In this document: positions 1 to 11,398 of the stretch, piece by piece
Layout of the letters: each line of letters begins with the position of its first letter
Position numbering within the stretch: position 1 is the stretch's first letter
NCBI GenBank assembly: GCA_009801085.1
Contig: VNWV01000003.1
Location: 1,736,001 to 1,800,000, forward strand
Direction of reading: 5' to 3'
Origin: Lasiodiplodia sp. COLG20
Taxonomy: Eukaryota; Ascomycota; Dothideomycetes; Botryosphaeriales; Botryosphaeriaceae
Length of the DNA: 64,000 nucleotides
Program-made: the position numbers and the translations under genes
The notes under the pieces: generated by a model
Told to the model about the DNA's origin: nothing
What the model saw: the letters and a program-made list of their open reading frames with translations, nothing else
Databases searched by the model: none

Positions 1-864
1 TTGTACGGCGACGAGTCCCCGAGCGGCCACCTGCCGTACAGCATTGTCAAAAAAGAAGACGACCTCCCCGAGAGCCTCGACATTGTCGGCTTCCAACTCG
101 GCCAGCCGCAAGACACCTTCTCCGAGGGCCTCTACATCGACTACCGTTACCTGAACAAGCAAAAGATCTCGCCCCGTTACCCCTTCGGCCACGGTCTCAG
201 CTACACCAGCTTCGACTACTCGGCCACCATCTCGGCCGGCATCGAACTCAGCTCGGCACCGCCCACGCGCCCAGCCAAGGGCAGCACGCCGTCGTACTCG
301 ACCGAAATCCCGCAACCAAGCGAGGCCGTGGCGCCCGAGGGCTTCGACAAGGTGTGGCGCTACATCTACTCGTGGCTGTCCGAGTCGGAGGCAAACGCGG
401 CGTACGAGAAGCGTAACTCGTCCGACTACCCGTACCCTGAGGGCTACTCGACGGAGCAGAAGCCGGGCGTCCCCGCGGGTGGCGCGCAGGGCGGCAACCC
501 GGCGCTGTGGGACACGGCCTTCGACGTGTCCGTCACCGTCACCAACACGGGCTCCGCCCCGGGCAAGGCCGTCGCACAGCTGTACGTGCAGTTCCCCGAC
601 GCCATCTCGTACGACACGCCCGTCATCCAGCTGAGGGACTTTGGCAAGACGGCGACGCTGCAGCCCGGCGAGAGCGAGACGCTCGCCCTGACGCTGACGC
701 GCAAGGACATCAGCGTCTGGGACGTCGTCAGCCAGAACTGGGTCGTGCCCGACGTCGCCGGAGAGTACAAGTTCTGGGTCGGAGAGAGCTCGGGCGCTCT
801 GGGCGTCGCGTGTTCGAGTACCGGATTGACCTGTGAGAGCGGGTTGGATAGCCCGGTTGCTTGA
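1..864 (+). CDS. GH3 beta-glucosidase, C-terminal part (5' end outside window)
   Basis: The frame is already open at base 1 without a credible start, so this is the 3' portion of a gene entering from the left. The 287 visible residues begin in the C-terminal alpha/beta sandwich of family GH3 (GDESPSGHLPYS) and carry the family hallmark PFGHGLSYT at about residues 61-69. A fibronectin-III-like domain follows (about 170-275), with VTVTNTGSAPG and a stretch typical of its beta strands. This is the usual C-terminal architecture of fungal beta-glucosidases that release glucose from cellobiose and other beta-glucosides, normally outside the cell. The catalytic barrel, the nucleophile aspartate and any signal peptide lie outside the window, so substrate preference cannot be read here. 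Family assignment is firm; secretion is inferred from the family. Confidence 0.9.
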   Translation: MYGDESPSGHLPYSIVKKEDDLPESLDIVGFQLGQPQDTFSEGLYIDYRYLNKQKISPRYPFGHGLSYTSFDYSATISAGIELSSAPPTRPAKGSTPSYSTEIPQPSEAVAPEGFDKVWRYIYSWLSESEANAAYEKRNSSDYPYPEGYSTEQKPGVPAGGAQGGNPALWDTAFDVSVTVTNTGSAPGKAVAQLYVQFPDAISYDTPVIQLRDFGKTATLQPGESETLALTLTRKDISVWDVVSQNWVVPDVAGEYKFWVGESSGALGVACSSTGLTCESGLDSPVA

Positions 865-2571
865 ACGGAGAGAAAGCGTGTTTGGTAAGCGTTTCGTTTT
901 TTTTGTTTTTTTAATTTCGCTGAATGTTGTCATGGTCGGACGCCTCGAGGATGATGGATGATAGTTTTTTATTACTCCCAGACAATGGTGAGAATGTGGA
1001 GGGGGTCCCTGATTTAATTTCAGAAGTCCATAAATAAATCAAACCATCTGACATGGCAGGAGTGAGTCCGAATAGCATGCTGACGTGAGGTTACACTACA
1101 ACCGCCCCTTGCGTCTCATGGGAAATGTGCATGCTGCAGCTCATGAAAAGATTTGCTTGCAGAGAGTTTTACATTGCAGTCTTGGCGCATCGGGTCACTG
1201 TTTGTTCGTCCGCCGTGATTGGTTGGGCTCATGCTTCCTTCAGCTATGGCTTCATAGACCGAGACACAAGACGGCATCAGCACGAGGTATTTGTAACGTC
1301 TTTCTGTTTGAAACGTCGTGCACAGCTGGGTTGATGGTGGCATGATGGCTGTTCCTCTCACACGCCTCACAGGATCACCGACAACCACCTCTGCCAGCAA
1401 TCAGATCAGCCCACGCACGCGAGAAGCCAGCCGGTCCCGAACTTCGTGAACTAGCTTTTGTCCCACTTCTGGACCCAAGGCCATCCTGCGATGTAGCTCT
1501 CTCTGCGTCATCGTGCACAGCAACATTCGCTGGCCGTGCGTGATGGCAACGAGCGTCTTTCTTCCATGTTCGAGATGCTGCGACGTTACCTTCACACGAC
1601 AAAGCAAGGGCGCACACGCGGTGCCGGTAGTGCAACAAAGGATGGCTGCAGCGCTCCACGTTCTGGAAGCGACCGGGACAGGGATGCAGCGACTGCATTT
1701 CTTCCTGCACGTCGGCCATTTCCCGGAAAATTTCTCCAGAGAGGGGGGTTGTCGAAAGGCGGTTGTTTGTCGCAAGATGATCAGCTCGCGTGAGCCGGAA
1801 TCCGTGAGGCTGGGAGCGAACGTGGCTGAGCCCTGGCGGATAGTCCGAGGTTGCGGTCCAGCTAAAGGGCCGTTGTTACCTGGGAAGCTTGTTTGGCGTG
1901 ATACGAGGGCGGCTCATCATTTCCATTTCAGTCAGCTTCTTTCCAATATCCTCTCGTGGAGCTGGCCCGTCAATTGACAGAAGAGCGTTTGGACGGTTCA
2001 AACCACGGCATCCAGTGTGCGTCTTCTTCGGGCAGCCATGCTTACGTCGACCTCTGTACCCCGTATCCCTCGTGTTGGCAACCTACCTGCACCATCGCCA
2101 GCGCACGAGCCCGCCGGCTCTCGGGAAGGAGCTGCATCGATCGCGGTATGCTGCAGGTGCTGTGCCACCGCCATTGTTGCTTTGGGAAAGAGGGCTGCCA
2201 ATGGGCCGGCCGCGCCGTTGTATCGGTCTGCCCGTATTCTCCGGAAACCGGCGGTAGTGGCGCACACATCTCTTGGCTGGGGCCGATTGAGGATCCCGAT
2301 GCGCAGCTACATGTCGTGACTAGAGCCTTTTGGTGACGTGGGTTGCGCCTGCTGTCCGCTTTGGGAAGACCCCAAGGTACATCCGTCCACTCAACATGGT
2401 CGCCGCTTCCCATTCTGCTCTCACACCGCATCAGCAGACCAGGCTTCAGCCCCGACCGTCCTCTCTGCTCCTCCTCTCTGCTCCAGCATAAATAACCTTT
2501 ACCCTCCGCTCTTCCGACCTTCAGCTCCCTATACAAGCCCCGCAACACCTACCAAAGCCAAATCCACCAAC
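865..2571. other. Intergenic, no gene recognised
   Basis: About 1.7 kb between the GH3 stop and the small secreted protein. A T-run follows the GH3 stop (around 896-914). The open frames here are short, overlap on both strands and show no family motif or splice logic. The last 200 bases are the presumed promoter of the next gene. Confidence 0.5.
2487..2495 (+). promoter_or_regulatory. TATA-like element upstream of the small secreted protein
   Basis: The sequence CATAAATAA lies about 77 bp before the ATG at 2572 and is followed by a pyrimidine-rich leader. The position fits a core promoter; only the sequence supports it. Confidence 0.35.
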
Positions 2572-3196
2572 ATGCAGATCCTCAATCTTGCCATCCTCAG
2601 CCTCGGCACCCTTGCCTCGGCCGCTCCAACCCTCCTGCCCCGCGACGTCTCGGCCACGCAGTACGAGATTTCGACGCTGGGGACACACTTCATGGGCAAG
2701 AACAGCGGCATTGCCGACGGCTCCTGGCCCGAAAGTGCCAAGTTCAACAGCACCATCCAACTCACCATCAACTACCCGGGCAACAATGGAGTCAATGGCT
2801 CGACGCCCGAGTCGACGACGTGCACCGGCAGCTGGACCAACGGCACTCACCCTCTGGGCTGGAACGCCTGCGAGAACGAGAACGTCGGCTGGAAGTTCAC
2901 CGACTTCATCAGCGAGGCCAAGTTCACCCTCGTCGTCGGCCGCATCACCGGCGAGGCGTAAGTCTTCGTTCTTTTTGTTAATGGCAATGGTGCTGACGTC
3001 TCTCTGCAGCTCGGCCGATACTGGATCCGTTGCAATCGACTCCAAAGCCTATGCCTCCAGTGACTCTTGGCTCATCTGCCTCAGCGGCGCTCCTTTCACT
3101 GGCATCCACTGTGATCTGAACGGCGTCCTGAGCCCGCAGAAGGGACCCATTCCCGTCGCCGTCACCTCTGGCCCGGGTATTGGTCCCTTTCACTGA
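2572..3196 (+). CDS. Small secreted protein with four cysteines (Alt a 1-like candidate)
   Basis: Exons 2572-2957 and 3010-3196 give 190 residues. The 52-nt intron has a GTAAGT donor and a CTGCAG acceptor, and splicing preserves the frame. The N-terminus is a clear signal peptide (hydrophobic core LAILSLGTLASAA) followed by a possible dibasic-type site (LLPRD). The mature part has exactly four cysteines (TTCTG, NACEN, LICLS, IHCDL), enough for two disulfides, and several N-glycosylation sequons (NST, NGS, NGT). Size, secretion and cysteine spacing resemble AltA1-type small secreted proteins of Dothideomycetes, but I cannot align it with confidence. The function is unknown; it could be an effector-like or wall-associated protein. 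The ATG is chosen because it begins the signal peptide. Confidence 0.75.
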
Positions 3197-4955
3197 TCGC
3201 CTTCGCCTCCTTCTGCCATTTTCCTTTTGTTTTTCTGGTCCTAATAAGCGTGTGGAGTTTTGGAAATGACTTGAAAATGAAGTCTTGGGTAATGATTGCA
3301 ATAGCTTCAACACAAAATTAGACGGAAGACTGGCGACCGATGGAGGTTCCTGGTTGATAATGAGTCAAACGCGAAAAGGGTTAATGGTTAATATCTTATG
3401 GCGCAGGACAGGACGACGGCTACGTTGGATTTTCACACAGCGCTAAGAGTATGAGTAATGATACACTACAAAAAGCTACACTTGACTGTGCCACTGAAAA
3501 CATGGACCCTGAAAATGCTTCAATGTTACGTGCAACAACTGCGAACCAATCCTAATCCATTATGCACGTGGTTGAATTGTGCCATTCATAATACTTATGC
3601 ATTGAGACGTCTCGCATGCATGCGCACAAAATGGGCGACTTTCGCATTTTCCATTTCGGGAAGGTAACCAAAAAATAGAAGCCGCAAGGTCAACACGTCA
3701 GCATGCACGACGAGGTTGGGACAAACCAACTACCCAGGCTACTACCCGCGTAGCTGCCGGCTCAGTTGTTACACTTCGAGAATATAGCAAAAGAGAACGT
3801 TCGCTGCCGGGAAGCTGTTCCACGGTACCAACCCCACATTCACACCGGCGATCGCGACCCATGGTTACGGTGTGAGACGCGTGGGGTGGGGGATAATATA
3901 AGCTTTTCTCGATTATCTTTTTTGGGACCCAGGGACGCATCACAACCATGGGAGTGGAAAGAAGGATAGAATTAAGTTTAACGTCTAAGCTTAATTCTAG
4001 GGCAACCGCGCTCTTTGTTTCTACACTGCGACAATAAGGAAAAAGGATTTTTATATTTCGAAGGTGAAAGAGGACATTCCAAGACCGAAGTGCAGCGTCG
4101 GGGTTTTTTTTTTTTTTTTCGCAGACCCTTGAGTGTCGATCACTACTGATGGCGTCCACGCGCATTCTTCAGTGGTTGTTGTGGAATGTTCGATGCAGCC
4201 TTACAGGGCGTACGCCGGGAACAAAATAGAAACAAAGAGTTGTACTGCAGCGGCAGACCGAAGAATGGAGAACAGAACTGCACCCAATCTGCTCGGTGGC
4301 GACGGATTTCCTTGCGTCCAGCTAGCGAACCCTTACATGCCGTCCCGCAACCATCTCGACGGATGCAGCCGAAACAGTCTCTCAGGGAGAGCGCGAGCGC
4401 GGACTTATTGTTCTCGTTGTCTCAACTGGCGAGGGAGCTGCTGGCGCCGAAGAGAAACGCCCTCGGTCATACAACGTCTGTCGTGTCAAGGAGAAAATAT
4501 CGGTTGTTATGTTCAAGATCTGGCGGAACAGTCACAAGTGCTCACGAGCAAGGCAACAATTTGAAGGATAAAACTTCGTGGTATTAGGATTACGCCTCAG
4601 CCTGACGGAGGCAACTAAACTACTACTCTTCTCTGCAGTCTTCCGAACTAGCTGACTAGATGCAGGCAGTTACTAATGACTAATGCATGCTGGTTCTATG
4701 TTTGCTCATCCCACCAGATGCGTCGTTCGCATGAGCAATGATCGTGAAAAATCGTCATGTGCTGAAAATAAAATAGTCCCACCAACCATTGTTACCTTTT
4801 GATCAAACCAAACAGCCCAAATTGTAAATGATGCAATAAAAAATATGAACAACGCGGTCCTGTTGTAGGCATTTTCGGCAGTTAAGGGAATTCTCCCAAC
4901 AGGATCACTGAGAAGCGAAGCGTTCAACTCGTATCACACAATCGACTCGATGCGC
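3197..4955. other. Intergenic, AT-rich, no gene recognised
   Basis: About 1.75 kb between the 3' ends of two convergent genes. It is visibly AT-richer than the genes and includes a 16-nt T-run at 4104-4119. Small open frames lack family motifs or plausible codon bias. No terminal repeats or transposase remnants were seen. Confidence 0.5.
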
Positions 4956-6145
4956 TTAGAGCATGGCAACGGCGACGGCGGCAGCGCCAACAAGGGCGAT
5001 GCCGCTGCGGACCGAGGAGCGGTCGGCGGCACCGGTGAACTGCGAAGGAGTAGGAGTAGAGACGGGGGTGCTGGCAGCGGAGCTGGGGGCGGAGGTCGAA
5101 ACGGGGGTCGGGGTCGAGACCGGAATAGGAGTGGAGACCGGGGTCTGAGGGGGAGCGGGAGTGCTGGCTGAAGAGACAACGGGAGCTGGAGTTCCAATAG
5201 TAGAGGCAATGGGTTGGCCGTCGCTACGAACGGGAACCGGGGACTCGGCAGCCGGGATAGAGGTGGCAATGGGTTGGCCGTCGCTACGAACGGGAACCGG
5301 GGACTCGGCAGCCGGGATAGAGGTAGCAATGGGCTGACCATCGCTACGAACAGGAACCGGAGACTCGGGAGCCGGTGTTCCAATAGTAGAGGCAATGGGC
5401 TGGCCGTCGCTGCGAACCGGGACCGGAGACTCGGGAGCTGGCGTCCCAATAGTGGTAGCCACAGGTTGGCCATCGCTGCGAACAGGGACCGGAGTGGGCA
5501 CCACGGGCTGACCGTCGGAGCGGATACTCACGGCAGACGTAGCCACGACTTGGCCGTCAGACTGCTGGGAGGCAGCGGCGGTGGAGGAGCCCTTGATGAT
5601 CTCGATGTAGATGGGCGAGCAGTGGGAGCCCCAGTTGCGGTCGTAGAAGTTGTAGAACTTGGAGGCGCCTTCGCCGCTAGAGCAGCCGTAGAAGACAGTA
5701 GAGCCACCCAGAGCGATAGAGCCGTTGGAGCAAGCGCTGAAGCCATCGTCGTAGATGGTGCCGGCTTGTGGGGGCTTGTCGAACTGCAGCTGGTAGTTGC
5801 TGGCGATGTAGCCAGTGCGGCCTTGCTGGTCCGTCAACTTGCCGTCGGCCAGGGTCAACTCCAGCAGAGTATCAGCAGGGCCGCCAGACTCCTCCTGACG
5901 AGGCAGCAGACCGCGCTTCGCGACGCTCGAGCTGGTGGTGGCGTTGACAATGGTGATGGTGAACTTGCCCGGGTCTAGGCCAGTCAGCGAGCGGGCAATG
6001 GCGACTCATGAGGGTCATACTCACACGTCGGCAAGCAACCGGCAGGAGCGGAAGCGGTGGGGGAGAGGTCTTCGGTGACGCCCTGAGCCTTGGGCAGGGC
6101 GACGGCGGTGCCGGCAAGGGCAGCAAGAGCGAGGGCGAACTTCAT
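4956..6145 (-). CDS. PIR-type cell wall mannoprotein with DGQ repeats and GPI signal
   Basis: Exons 6145-6025 and 5974-4956 (50-nt intron, GTGAGT donor) encode 379 residues. Order: signal peptide (residues 1-17); a Kex2-like Lys-Arg (SVAKRG) in the pro-region; then the PIR/Ccw cysteine domain with LELTLADGKLTD, the motif FDKPPQAGTIYDDGF, VFYGC and a final HCSPIYIEII. Then come six or seven RSDGQP-type repeats (about residues 175-285), a Ser/Thr/Pro-rich stalk and a hydrophobic C-terminal tail (SGIALVGAAAVAVAML) that looks like a GPI-attachment signal. Family members are covalently bound to beta-1,3-glucan in the wall. In yeast Pir proteins the repeats come before the cysteine domain; here the order is reversed. 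Most repeats have Val rather than Gln three residues before DGQ. A wall location is a strong inference. Confidence 0.85.
5160..5560 (-). repeat. Tandem 45-60 bp repeats encoding RSDGQP units
   Basis: In-frame tandem array inside the PIR-type gene. Bases 5221-5263 recur exactly at 5281-5323, one 60-bp period later, and diverged units continue to about 5510. Each unit encodes VPVRSDGQP followed by a short spacer of alternating types (ATSIPAAESP or ASTIGTPAPESP). The near identity of neighbouring units suggests recent unequal exchange, so copy number may vary between strains. Confidence 0.85.
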
Positions 6146-8666
6146 TGTGATAGATTAGGAATTAAAGCGACAGAGGAGTGAGGTGGGGAGGAGGTGGAAT
6201 GCATGGAAGGAGCAGAGATATTTGTACAGAGCACGGCAGATGGCTGGAGCAATGACATGTTAGCAGCTGGGTTCACCGGAGGCAGCCCTCCACTTTTTCG
6301 CAGGCGTCAAACCGCAAGCAGCAAGGCTGTGGGGTAGGGGCCTGCGATCGCCTGGGCCTAGCAGCGGACAAAGAGACATTGTTTCTGAGCGCCAGCCCCC
6401 TCGCGTCGCGGGCAAATAGCACGAGCGGACGTGGCCGGGGACGACGAGCTGGCCGCTTTCGCGTGTCTCATGCTCAGACCGACGGGTGCAGGTGGTCGAG
6501 CACATGTGCTGTGCCGAGGAATAATGCCGCCCCCAGGAATAGCGGGCTAGCGGAGCATCGCGGCCGTTGCCGCGTTTGGCAGCCAACGTACGGTCGTGCG
6601 GCTCCCGGGAAACAGCTGACTGGGGGTTGGCGCCATCAGGAACAGCTAGACGTCGTCAGCACTCAATCCGGGCCAAGCTGTCGCAGATGGTGGGAGGGTG
6701 GGCGAATGAGATGGGGTCGCAGGCACCGGGAGCGGCACGCTCAACTGCGACGCGGCGTAGAGCAGTCGAGGACGGAGCATAAACTATGACGACACGCGAG
6801 TCGATGGCATCGCGATGGACGTGGTGTAGTTAGGCGCCGGCGGCACACCCGGCCGACGCCGGCGCGCGCACCTTCCATCTCGACCGTGCTCTGGTCGGGC
6901 TCCCGCGATCGCCGCAGCCGCGCCAACCCGCGCCGTTCACCACCGCTTTGCAGCAGCGTCGTCAGCACACCAGCCTCCTTTTTCTGGGCCTCTCCATCGG
7001 CCCTCCAATCCCTGCAGCGTGGCGGCCAACGACAAGCTCCGTGGCGTCCGCCACTCCCGGCCGTCAATCCACCAGCCCCGCCCGCGCAATGACTCGTCGC
7101 TCAGACCACCAGCCACCGCATTCTGGCGTCATCGTCCAATTGCCATTGTTGCTCCCCTCGCATTCTGTCAACTGCCTGCCATCTGTGCCGTCGTCCATGG
7201 CCTGTCACCCGCCGCCCATGCCGCTCCTGCATCTGCATGCACGAGCACCGCGAACAATGCACACTGCAGCAAATCCTCCGCCCGTGGGCCACTCATGCCC
7301 CGCAGCCGCAGTTAAGCTTCTGCACGCCGGTCAAATGACGGATCGCATGTGGGGGGATACGTTCCTGCACCATGCGCCCATTTAGCCTACCTTGCTGTTA
7401 TCTTCCACCACCGCTATTCCCCTCCCCACATTATCGAGCTGATCTTCGCCAGCTGGAGCGGTGAACTGGTCATCTGCTGTGCAATTTGCAGACCGGTAAA
7501 TCGTCAGCGTAGGCCTGCTTCCGGTGCTTCGTGCAGCCTACAACGTTGCATCATCTTCACCACAACCCAGAGTTTCGCATTGAGTCAGCTGACGCTAGCA
7601 TCAATGTGTCTCCGCCGCCGTACTACGCCGCCGTGCGCTCAAATCCTCAGCTATCGATACTTCTCCTTCCCCTTCCGGCATTTAACGGCAATCTACTTGA
7701 TCGGTTTCAAAGCCACAGCCGCACGAACGGCAATTTTCTTACAACCGCCTCAACCATGCCTTGGCATCTACCTCCTTTGTTCACACATTTGGTGTACTTG
7801 ATGGGCTACTCCAACCTTTTTCAGTACCGTCTGCCTGCTGAGTTCAGGCTGCACGCCATGAACAGCCCTGACATACCGTACCCCTGTCTTGATCAGCTGC
7901 GGCCGCAGCTCTTGGCGCTTGCGAGCAGCGATCAATTGAACCAAACCCCTTGTACATGCTAAATATATTTTTAGACTCACTTTACAGCAGAATCCAAAGT
8001 GTAACCCTGGCAAACAATTTGGCTATCCTTTACACTGGACCTTTAACCCCTGATTGTCTCGTACGAGAGTTTCCGAGTTTCTTGAGATATTGTTCAATAC
8101 CAACTTCAGGGCACTCCAATGAGACTAACAGAACGCTAAATGATTGGTTGGATTGGAACTTCATTCCTCGTCTCCACGGTCTATTAAGCTAACCAAATTA
8201 AGAAAGCCGGTCATGGTGAAAAGAACAAGCACGGCAGAAATCTAGATGCCGCTTGCTTAAAGTGCAGAGACTACGTGGGTTCGCTCATGCTACATGGCCA
8301 GAAGACCTCATTCTGGAAACAAAACCTCGCATACTGAGTTGAACTTGGACTTGCAGCACTGAAGGTCAGGGGGAGAGTACATGCTAATCCTACACCTACA
8401 ATTCTGTCAAATGAACGACGTGGCGACGACGAGAAAAAAAAAAAAAAAACGATGGCTGTAAGATGGTCGGCTGGGGAAAACTCAAGATGTCGGTCGATAT
8501 GGATGTACATTCATTGAACTCAACCAGGAATGCGAGCCATTCCAGCTAACACAACTCGTTCCACGTCTGCAACCGTTTGCCAACAGGCGAAAGAAAACAT
8601 TTACCCAAGTCACTTGTCCATAACGCCCGTCAGTATAGACCTGTCCCTCCTCTTGTACAGACCGAC
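6146..8666. other. Intergenic, no gene recognised
   Basis: About 2.5 kb between the divergent PIR-type and GH43 genes. It is GC-rich from 6250 to 7350 and more AT-rich from 7350 to 8660, with a 16-nt A-run at 8434-8449. Open frames on both strands are proline/serine/arginine-rich shadows with no motifs. It should contain both promoters; no specific sites are claimed. Confidence 0.5.
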
Positions 8667-9665
8667 ATGTTTTACACTCGTTTAGCCGCCGCAGTCGCAT
8701 TGACTGTCTTCGCAGCAGGTGCACTCGCCGACCCACAAACAGCATCACCGCTCAGAATCGGGCCTCCTTTCACCTTCAAAAAAGTCATCCCTGAAGACTT
8801 CCCCGACCCCGCCATCGCCAAGTTTGATGGCATCTGGTACGCGTACGCCACGGTGGGCAACGGCATCAATGCGCAGCTCGCCATGTCCCAGGACGGCGAC
8901 AACTGGACGCTCGTACGTGGCTATGAAACACTGCCCAACCCGGGTCTGTGGGCAGACCAACACTGGCCGGGCATCTGGGCGCCCGACGTGGCGCGCGTGG
9001 ACAGCGGCAAGTACGTCATGTACTACTCGGCGAAGCTGGCGACACTCGACCAGCACTGCATCGGCGTCGGCTACGCGGACTCGCCCACGGGCCCGTTCGT
9101 CGCCCGCTCGACTCCCGTCATCTGCCCCATCGCGCAGGGCGGCGCCATCGACTCGGCCAGCTTCCAGATCGACGGGAAAATGTACATCGTGTACAAGGTC
9201 GACGGCAACAACATCGGCCACGGCGGCAGCTGCAACAACGGCGTGCCCCCGCTCGTGGCCACGCCCATCATGCTCCAGCAGGTCAACCCGCGCGACGGCT
9301 TCACCAAGATCGGCAACCCCGTCAAGCTGCTCGACCGCGGGCCCGAGGACGGCCCGCTCGTCGAGGCTCCCAGCTTGGTCAGGACGCCAGACGGCCGGTT
9401 CGTGCTCTTCTACAGCTCCAATTGCTTTCTCGATAGCAAGTACCACATCGCCTACGCCTGGGCCGACCGCCTCACCGGCCCCTACACAAAAATCGCGTCG
9501 CTTGCCGTCACGGGAATGGGCGAGCTGTACGCCCCTGGTGGTGCCGATGTTTCGCCTGACGGGAGGAAGTTGGCTTTCCATGCGAGCAATGGGACGGGCG
9601 GGCGTGCCATGTTCATAGCGAATATTACGTTTGATTGGAGGAGGAGGTTGGTGCTTTCGTCCTGA
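8667..9665 (+). CDS. Secreted glycoside hydrolase family 43
   Basis: Single-exon gene of 332 residues. The ATG at 8667 is preferred over the in-frame start 90 bases upstream because it begins a signal peptide (YTRLAAAVALTVFAAGALA, cleaved before DPQ). The five-bladed-propeller active-site signatures of GH43 are visible: EDFPDPA near residue 50 (general base Asp), GIWAPDV near 110 (pKa-modulating Asp) and LVEAPS near 235 (general acid Glu). GH43 enzymes act as arabinofuranosidases, xylosidases or endo-arabinanases on plant cell-wall side chains; which activity applies cannot be read by eye. It probably cooperates with other secreted enzymes in plant biomass use, such as the GH3 enzyme at the left edge. 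No carbohydrate-binding module is attached. Confidence 0.88.
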   Translation: MFYTRLAAAVALTVFAAGALADPQTASPLRIGPPFTFKKVIPEDFPDPAIAKFDGIWYAYATVGNGINAQLAMSQDGDNWTLVRGYETLPNPGLWADQHWPGIWAPDVARVDSGKYVMYYSAKLATLDQHCIGVGYADSPTGPFVARSTPVICPIAQGGAIDSASFQIDGKMYIVYKVDGNNIGHGGSCNNGVPPLVATPIMLQQVNPRDGFTKIGNPVKLLDRGPEDGPLVEAPSLVRTPDGRFVLFYSSNCFLDSKYHIAYAWADRLTGPYTKIASLAVTGMGELYAPGGADVSPDGRKLAFHASNGTGGRAMFIANITFDWRRRLVLSS

Positions 9666-10846
9666 GAGGGAGCGAAGCAGTGGGCTGCGGCCGGATGGGA
9701 TTTCTTCGATCTGTGGATAACCGAGGTATAGTGACATATACTCTGCTCTGAACCAGCATCTTGTCTCCTCCAGAAGTGGAGCGGGTAAATGGGCTGGCGG
9801 ACACGTTCGGGCGACACATTTTCTATGATACTTTTTTTTAGTTAGCCTTTTCTTCCTTAGTTGCATTAAAGTTGCTCAATTGGGCTTTGGGGGATGCTGC
9901 AGTCAGACAAGAAGTAGCTGACGGTAGTGCTTGTTAAATTGATTCGACGTCTCGTTGCCCAGGCAGGGGCATCGGTGCTAAAAAAAAAAACAAAAAAAAA
10001 CGGCATCGTCGTTGGAAGAGTGACAAACGCCACGAAGCTTGAGGTGTCCATATAAACGTCCGTCTTGTACCGTATTCTGTTTTCATTTAATCTTTTTGGA
10101 GTGATATGGCAGAAGGATGTTTCCAGAACACCATTCCTTTGTCATAGGAAAGTCGAGGGCGACTACCGATATTGCTCCGCTGAAGAGGCAGTCAGCATCA
10201 ACTTGGCTCCTTGATCGATAACAGAGCTCGCTGATACATCAGCTGGAGTCAATAATTTTGTGTGTGTTCGTGGGAGCATTGAATTAATGCGCCAAGACCT
10301 AAAGGGGCTCCATCCTTGAACATGCCCTCCCTTTCTAGCGCCCCATGTTGGCATTGACATGTTTCCGAGGGTCGGAGAGGACACGACTGCGAACGAAGAG
10401 GATTGCTCTTGTCAATTGACTGCAAGAGACCTAGCAGGACCGTCTGGTCTTGATGGTGCTGACAAATAATTGACAGCGATTCCCTCCCACCCTCCTGTCG
10501 GGCACATAATGTCTTTATGTATACATTGGAGCAGCGAACGTCGTATGATTGCGTAGTGTGAATGGATAAACAAATGTGGAGCGTACGTTCGAGGCTATGC
10601 TGCAAAGCTAAGGTCTAGTGTATATCGTGAACATGGTGATCAGGGCGGTATGGAGTAGAAGTATCTTGCTGGGTGTAAGTATACTCATGTTTAGCTGTAA
10701 GATGCTATCGGGATGAAGGCTTCAACGCTGAGCAAGATGGCAGCAACAGCTTTGATCAAGCAACAAGACTCAGCTTCGATTCTGTCGTGGCGTTCGGTGA
10801 TTCAGGCCATGAATTGGGTAATCAGGGGCCCCAGTGAAAGCAAAAA
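9666..10846. other. Intergenic, no gene recognised
   Basis: About 1.2 kb between the convergent GH43 and Nudix genes. It contains an interrupted A-rich tract at 9980-10000. No open frame with family motifs was found. Confidence 0.5.
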
Positions 10847-11398
10847 TCAACCTGCCCCAGCGGTATCCCTGACAAGCGCAACAGCTCTCTCAAGGGTGTC
10901 CCTGTCGTTTTGAAATGTCAACTTAGCCACTGCATCAGCAATATTGAAGAACTGTGCCCGAAACTGGGCCTCCCCCTCTCCTTGCAAAGCATTATCCGCT
11001 TGGTCATGCTCCACCACGGCAGCATACCACCATATTATCTTCATTGATTCTCCGTTATGGGTCTCTCGTATCGTGACAATGAAAGGCTCTGTCAAGTTCT
11101 CATACGTTCGGGGCACATCAGGCGTGTGTCCGTCCTCAACGGCCGGGGGCGCCCGCGTCGACATGGTCAAGGGCAAGAGTCGGCAAGCGTAGCCAGTTTC
11201 TTCTCTGACCTCCCGTAGAGCAGCATCGCAGCGCGACTCCCCGCAGTTGCGACGGCCCTTTGCGAGATACCATTCATTAGCCTGGAGATAGTGAATGAGG
11301 CAGACGTGCGTTAGGGACTTATCGAACAGGACAGCGCCAGCACTCTCAACGAACTGCTCGGCAGTGAACTGCTTCTGAGGAAAAGGCGAGACAGCCAT
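10847..11398 (-). CDS. Nudix hydrolase
   Basis: Single exon, 183 residues, starting at the ATG at 11398 (MAVSPFPQ). The Nudix box G-x5-E-x7-REVREETGY is complete: GRRNCGE, then seven residues, then REVREETGY, at about residues 48-70. The metal-binding glutamates are in place, so the enzyme should be active. Family members hydrolyse a nucleoside diphosphate linked to another moiety (NDP-sugars, dinucleoside polyphosphates, NADH, mRNA caps); the substrate is not evident here. There is no signal peptide or transmembrane segment, so it is probably cytosolic. The N-terminal SAGAVLFD strand and the LAKGR motif resemble diadenosine/diphosphoinositol polyphosphate hydrolase-type Nudix proteins, but this is only a resemblance. 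Confidence 0.88.
   Translation of the reverse strand: MAVSPFPQKQFTAEQFVESAGAVLFDKSLTHVCLIHYLQANEWYLAKGRRNCGESRCDAALREVREETGYACRLLPLTMSTRAPPAVEDGHTPDVPRTYENLTEPFIVTIRETHNGESMKIIWWYAAVVEHDQADNALQGEGEAQFRAQFFNIADAVAKLTFQNDRDTLERAVALVRDTAGAG

Noticed and set aside
4104..4119. Poly-T tract (and A-runs at 8434-8449 and 9980-10000) as marks of retroposition
   Set aside because: No target-site duplications or element bodies flank them; they are simple homopolymers in intergenic DNA.
5214..5978. 254-residue open frame antisense to the PIR-type gene, with its own repeats
   Set aside because: The repeats are the complement of the RSDGQP array; there is no signal peptide or conserved domain.
8745..9866. 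373-residue open frame antisense to the GH43 gene
   Set aside because: It mirrors the GC-rich third positions of the sense gene, has no motif, and is rich in Arg, Val and Ala as expected of an antisense shadow.
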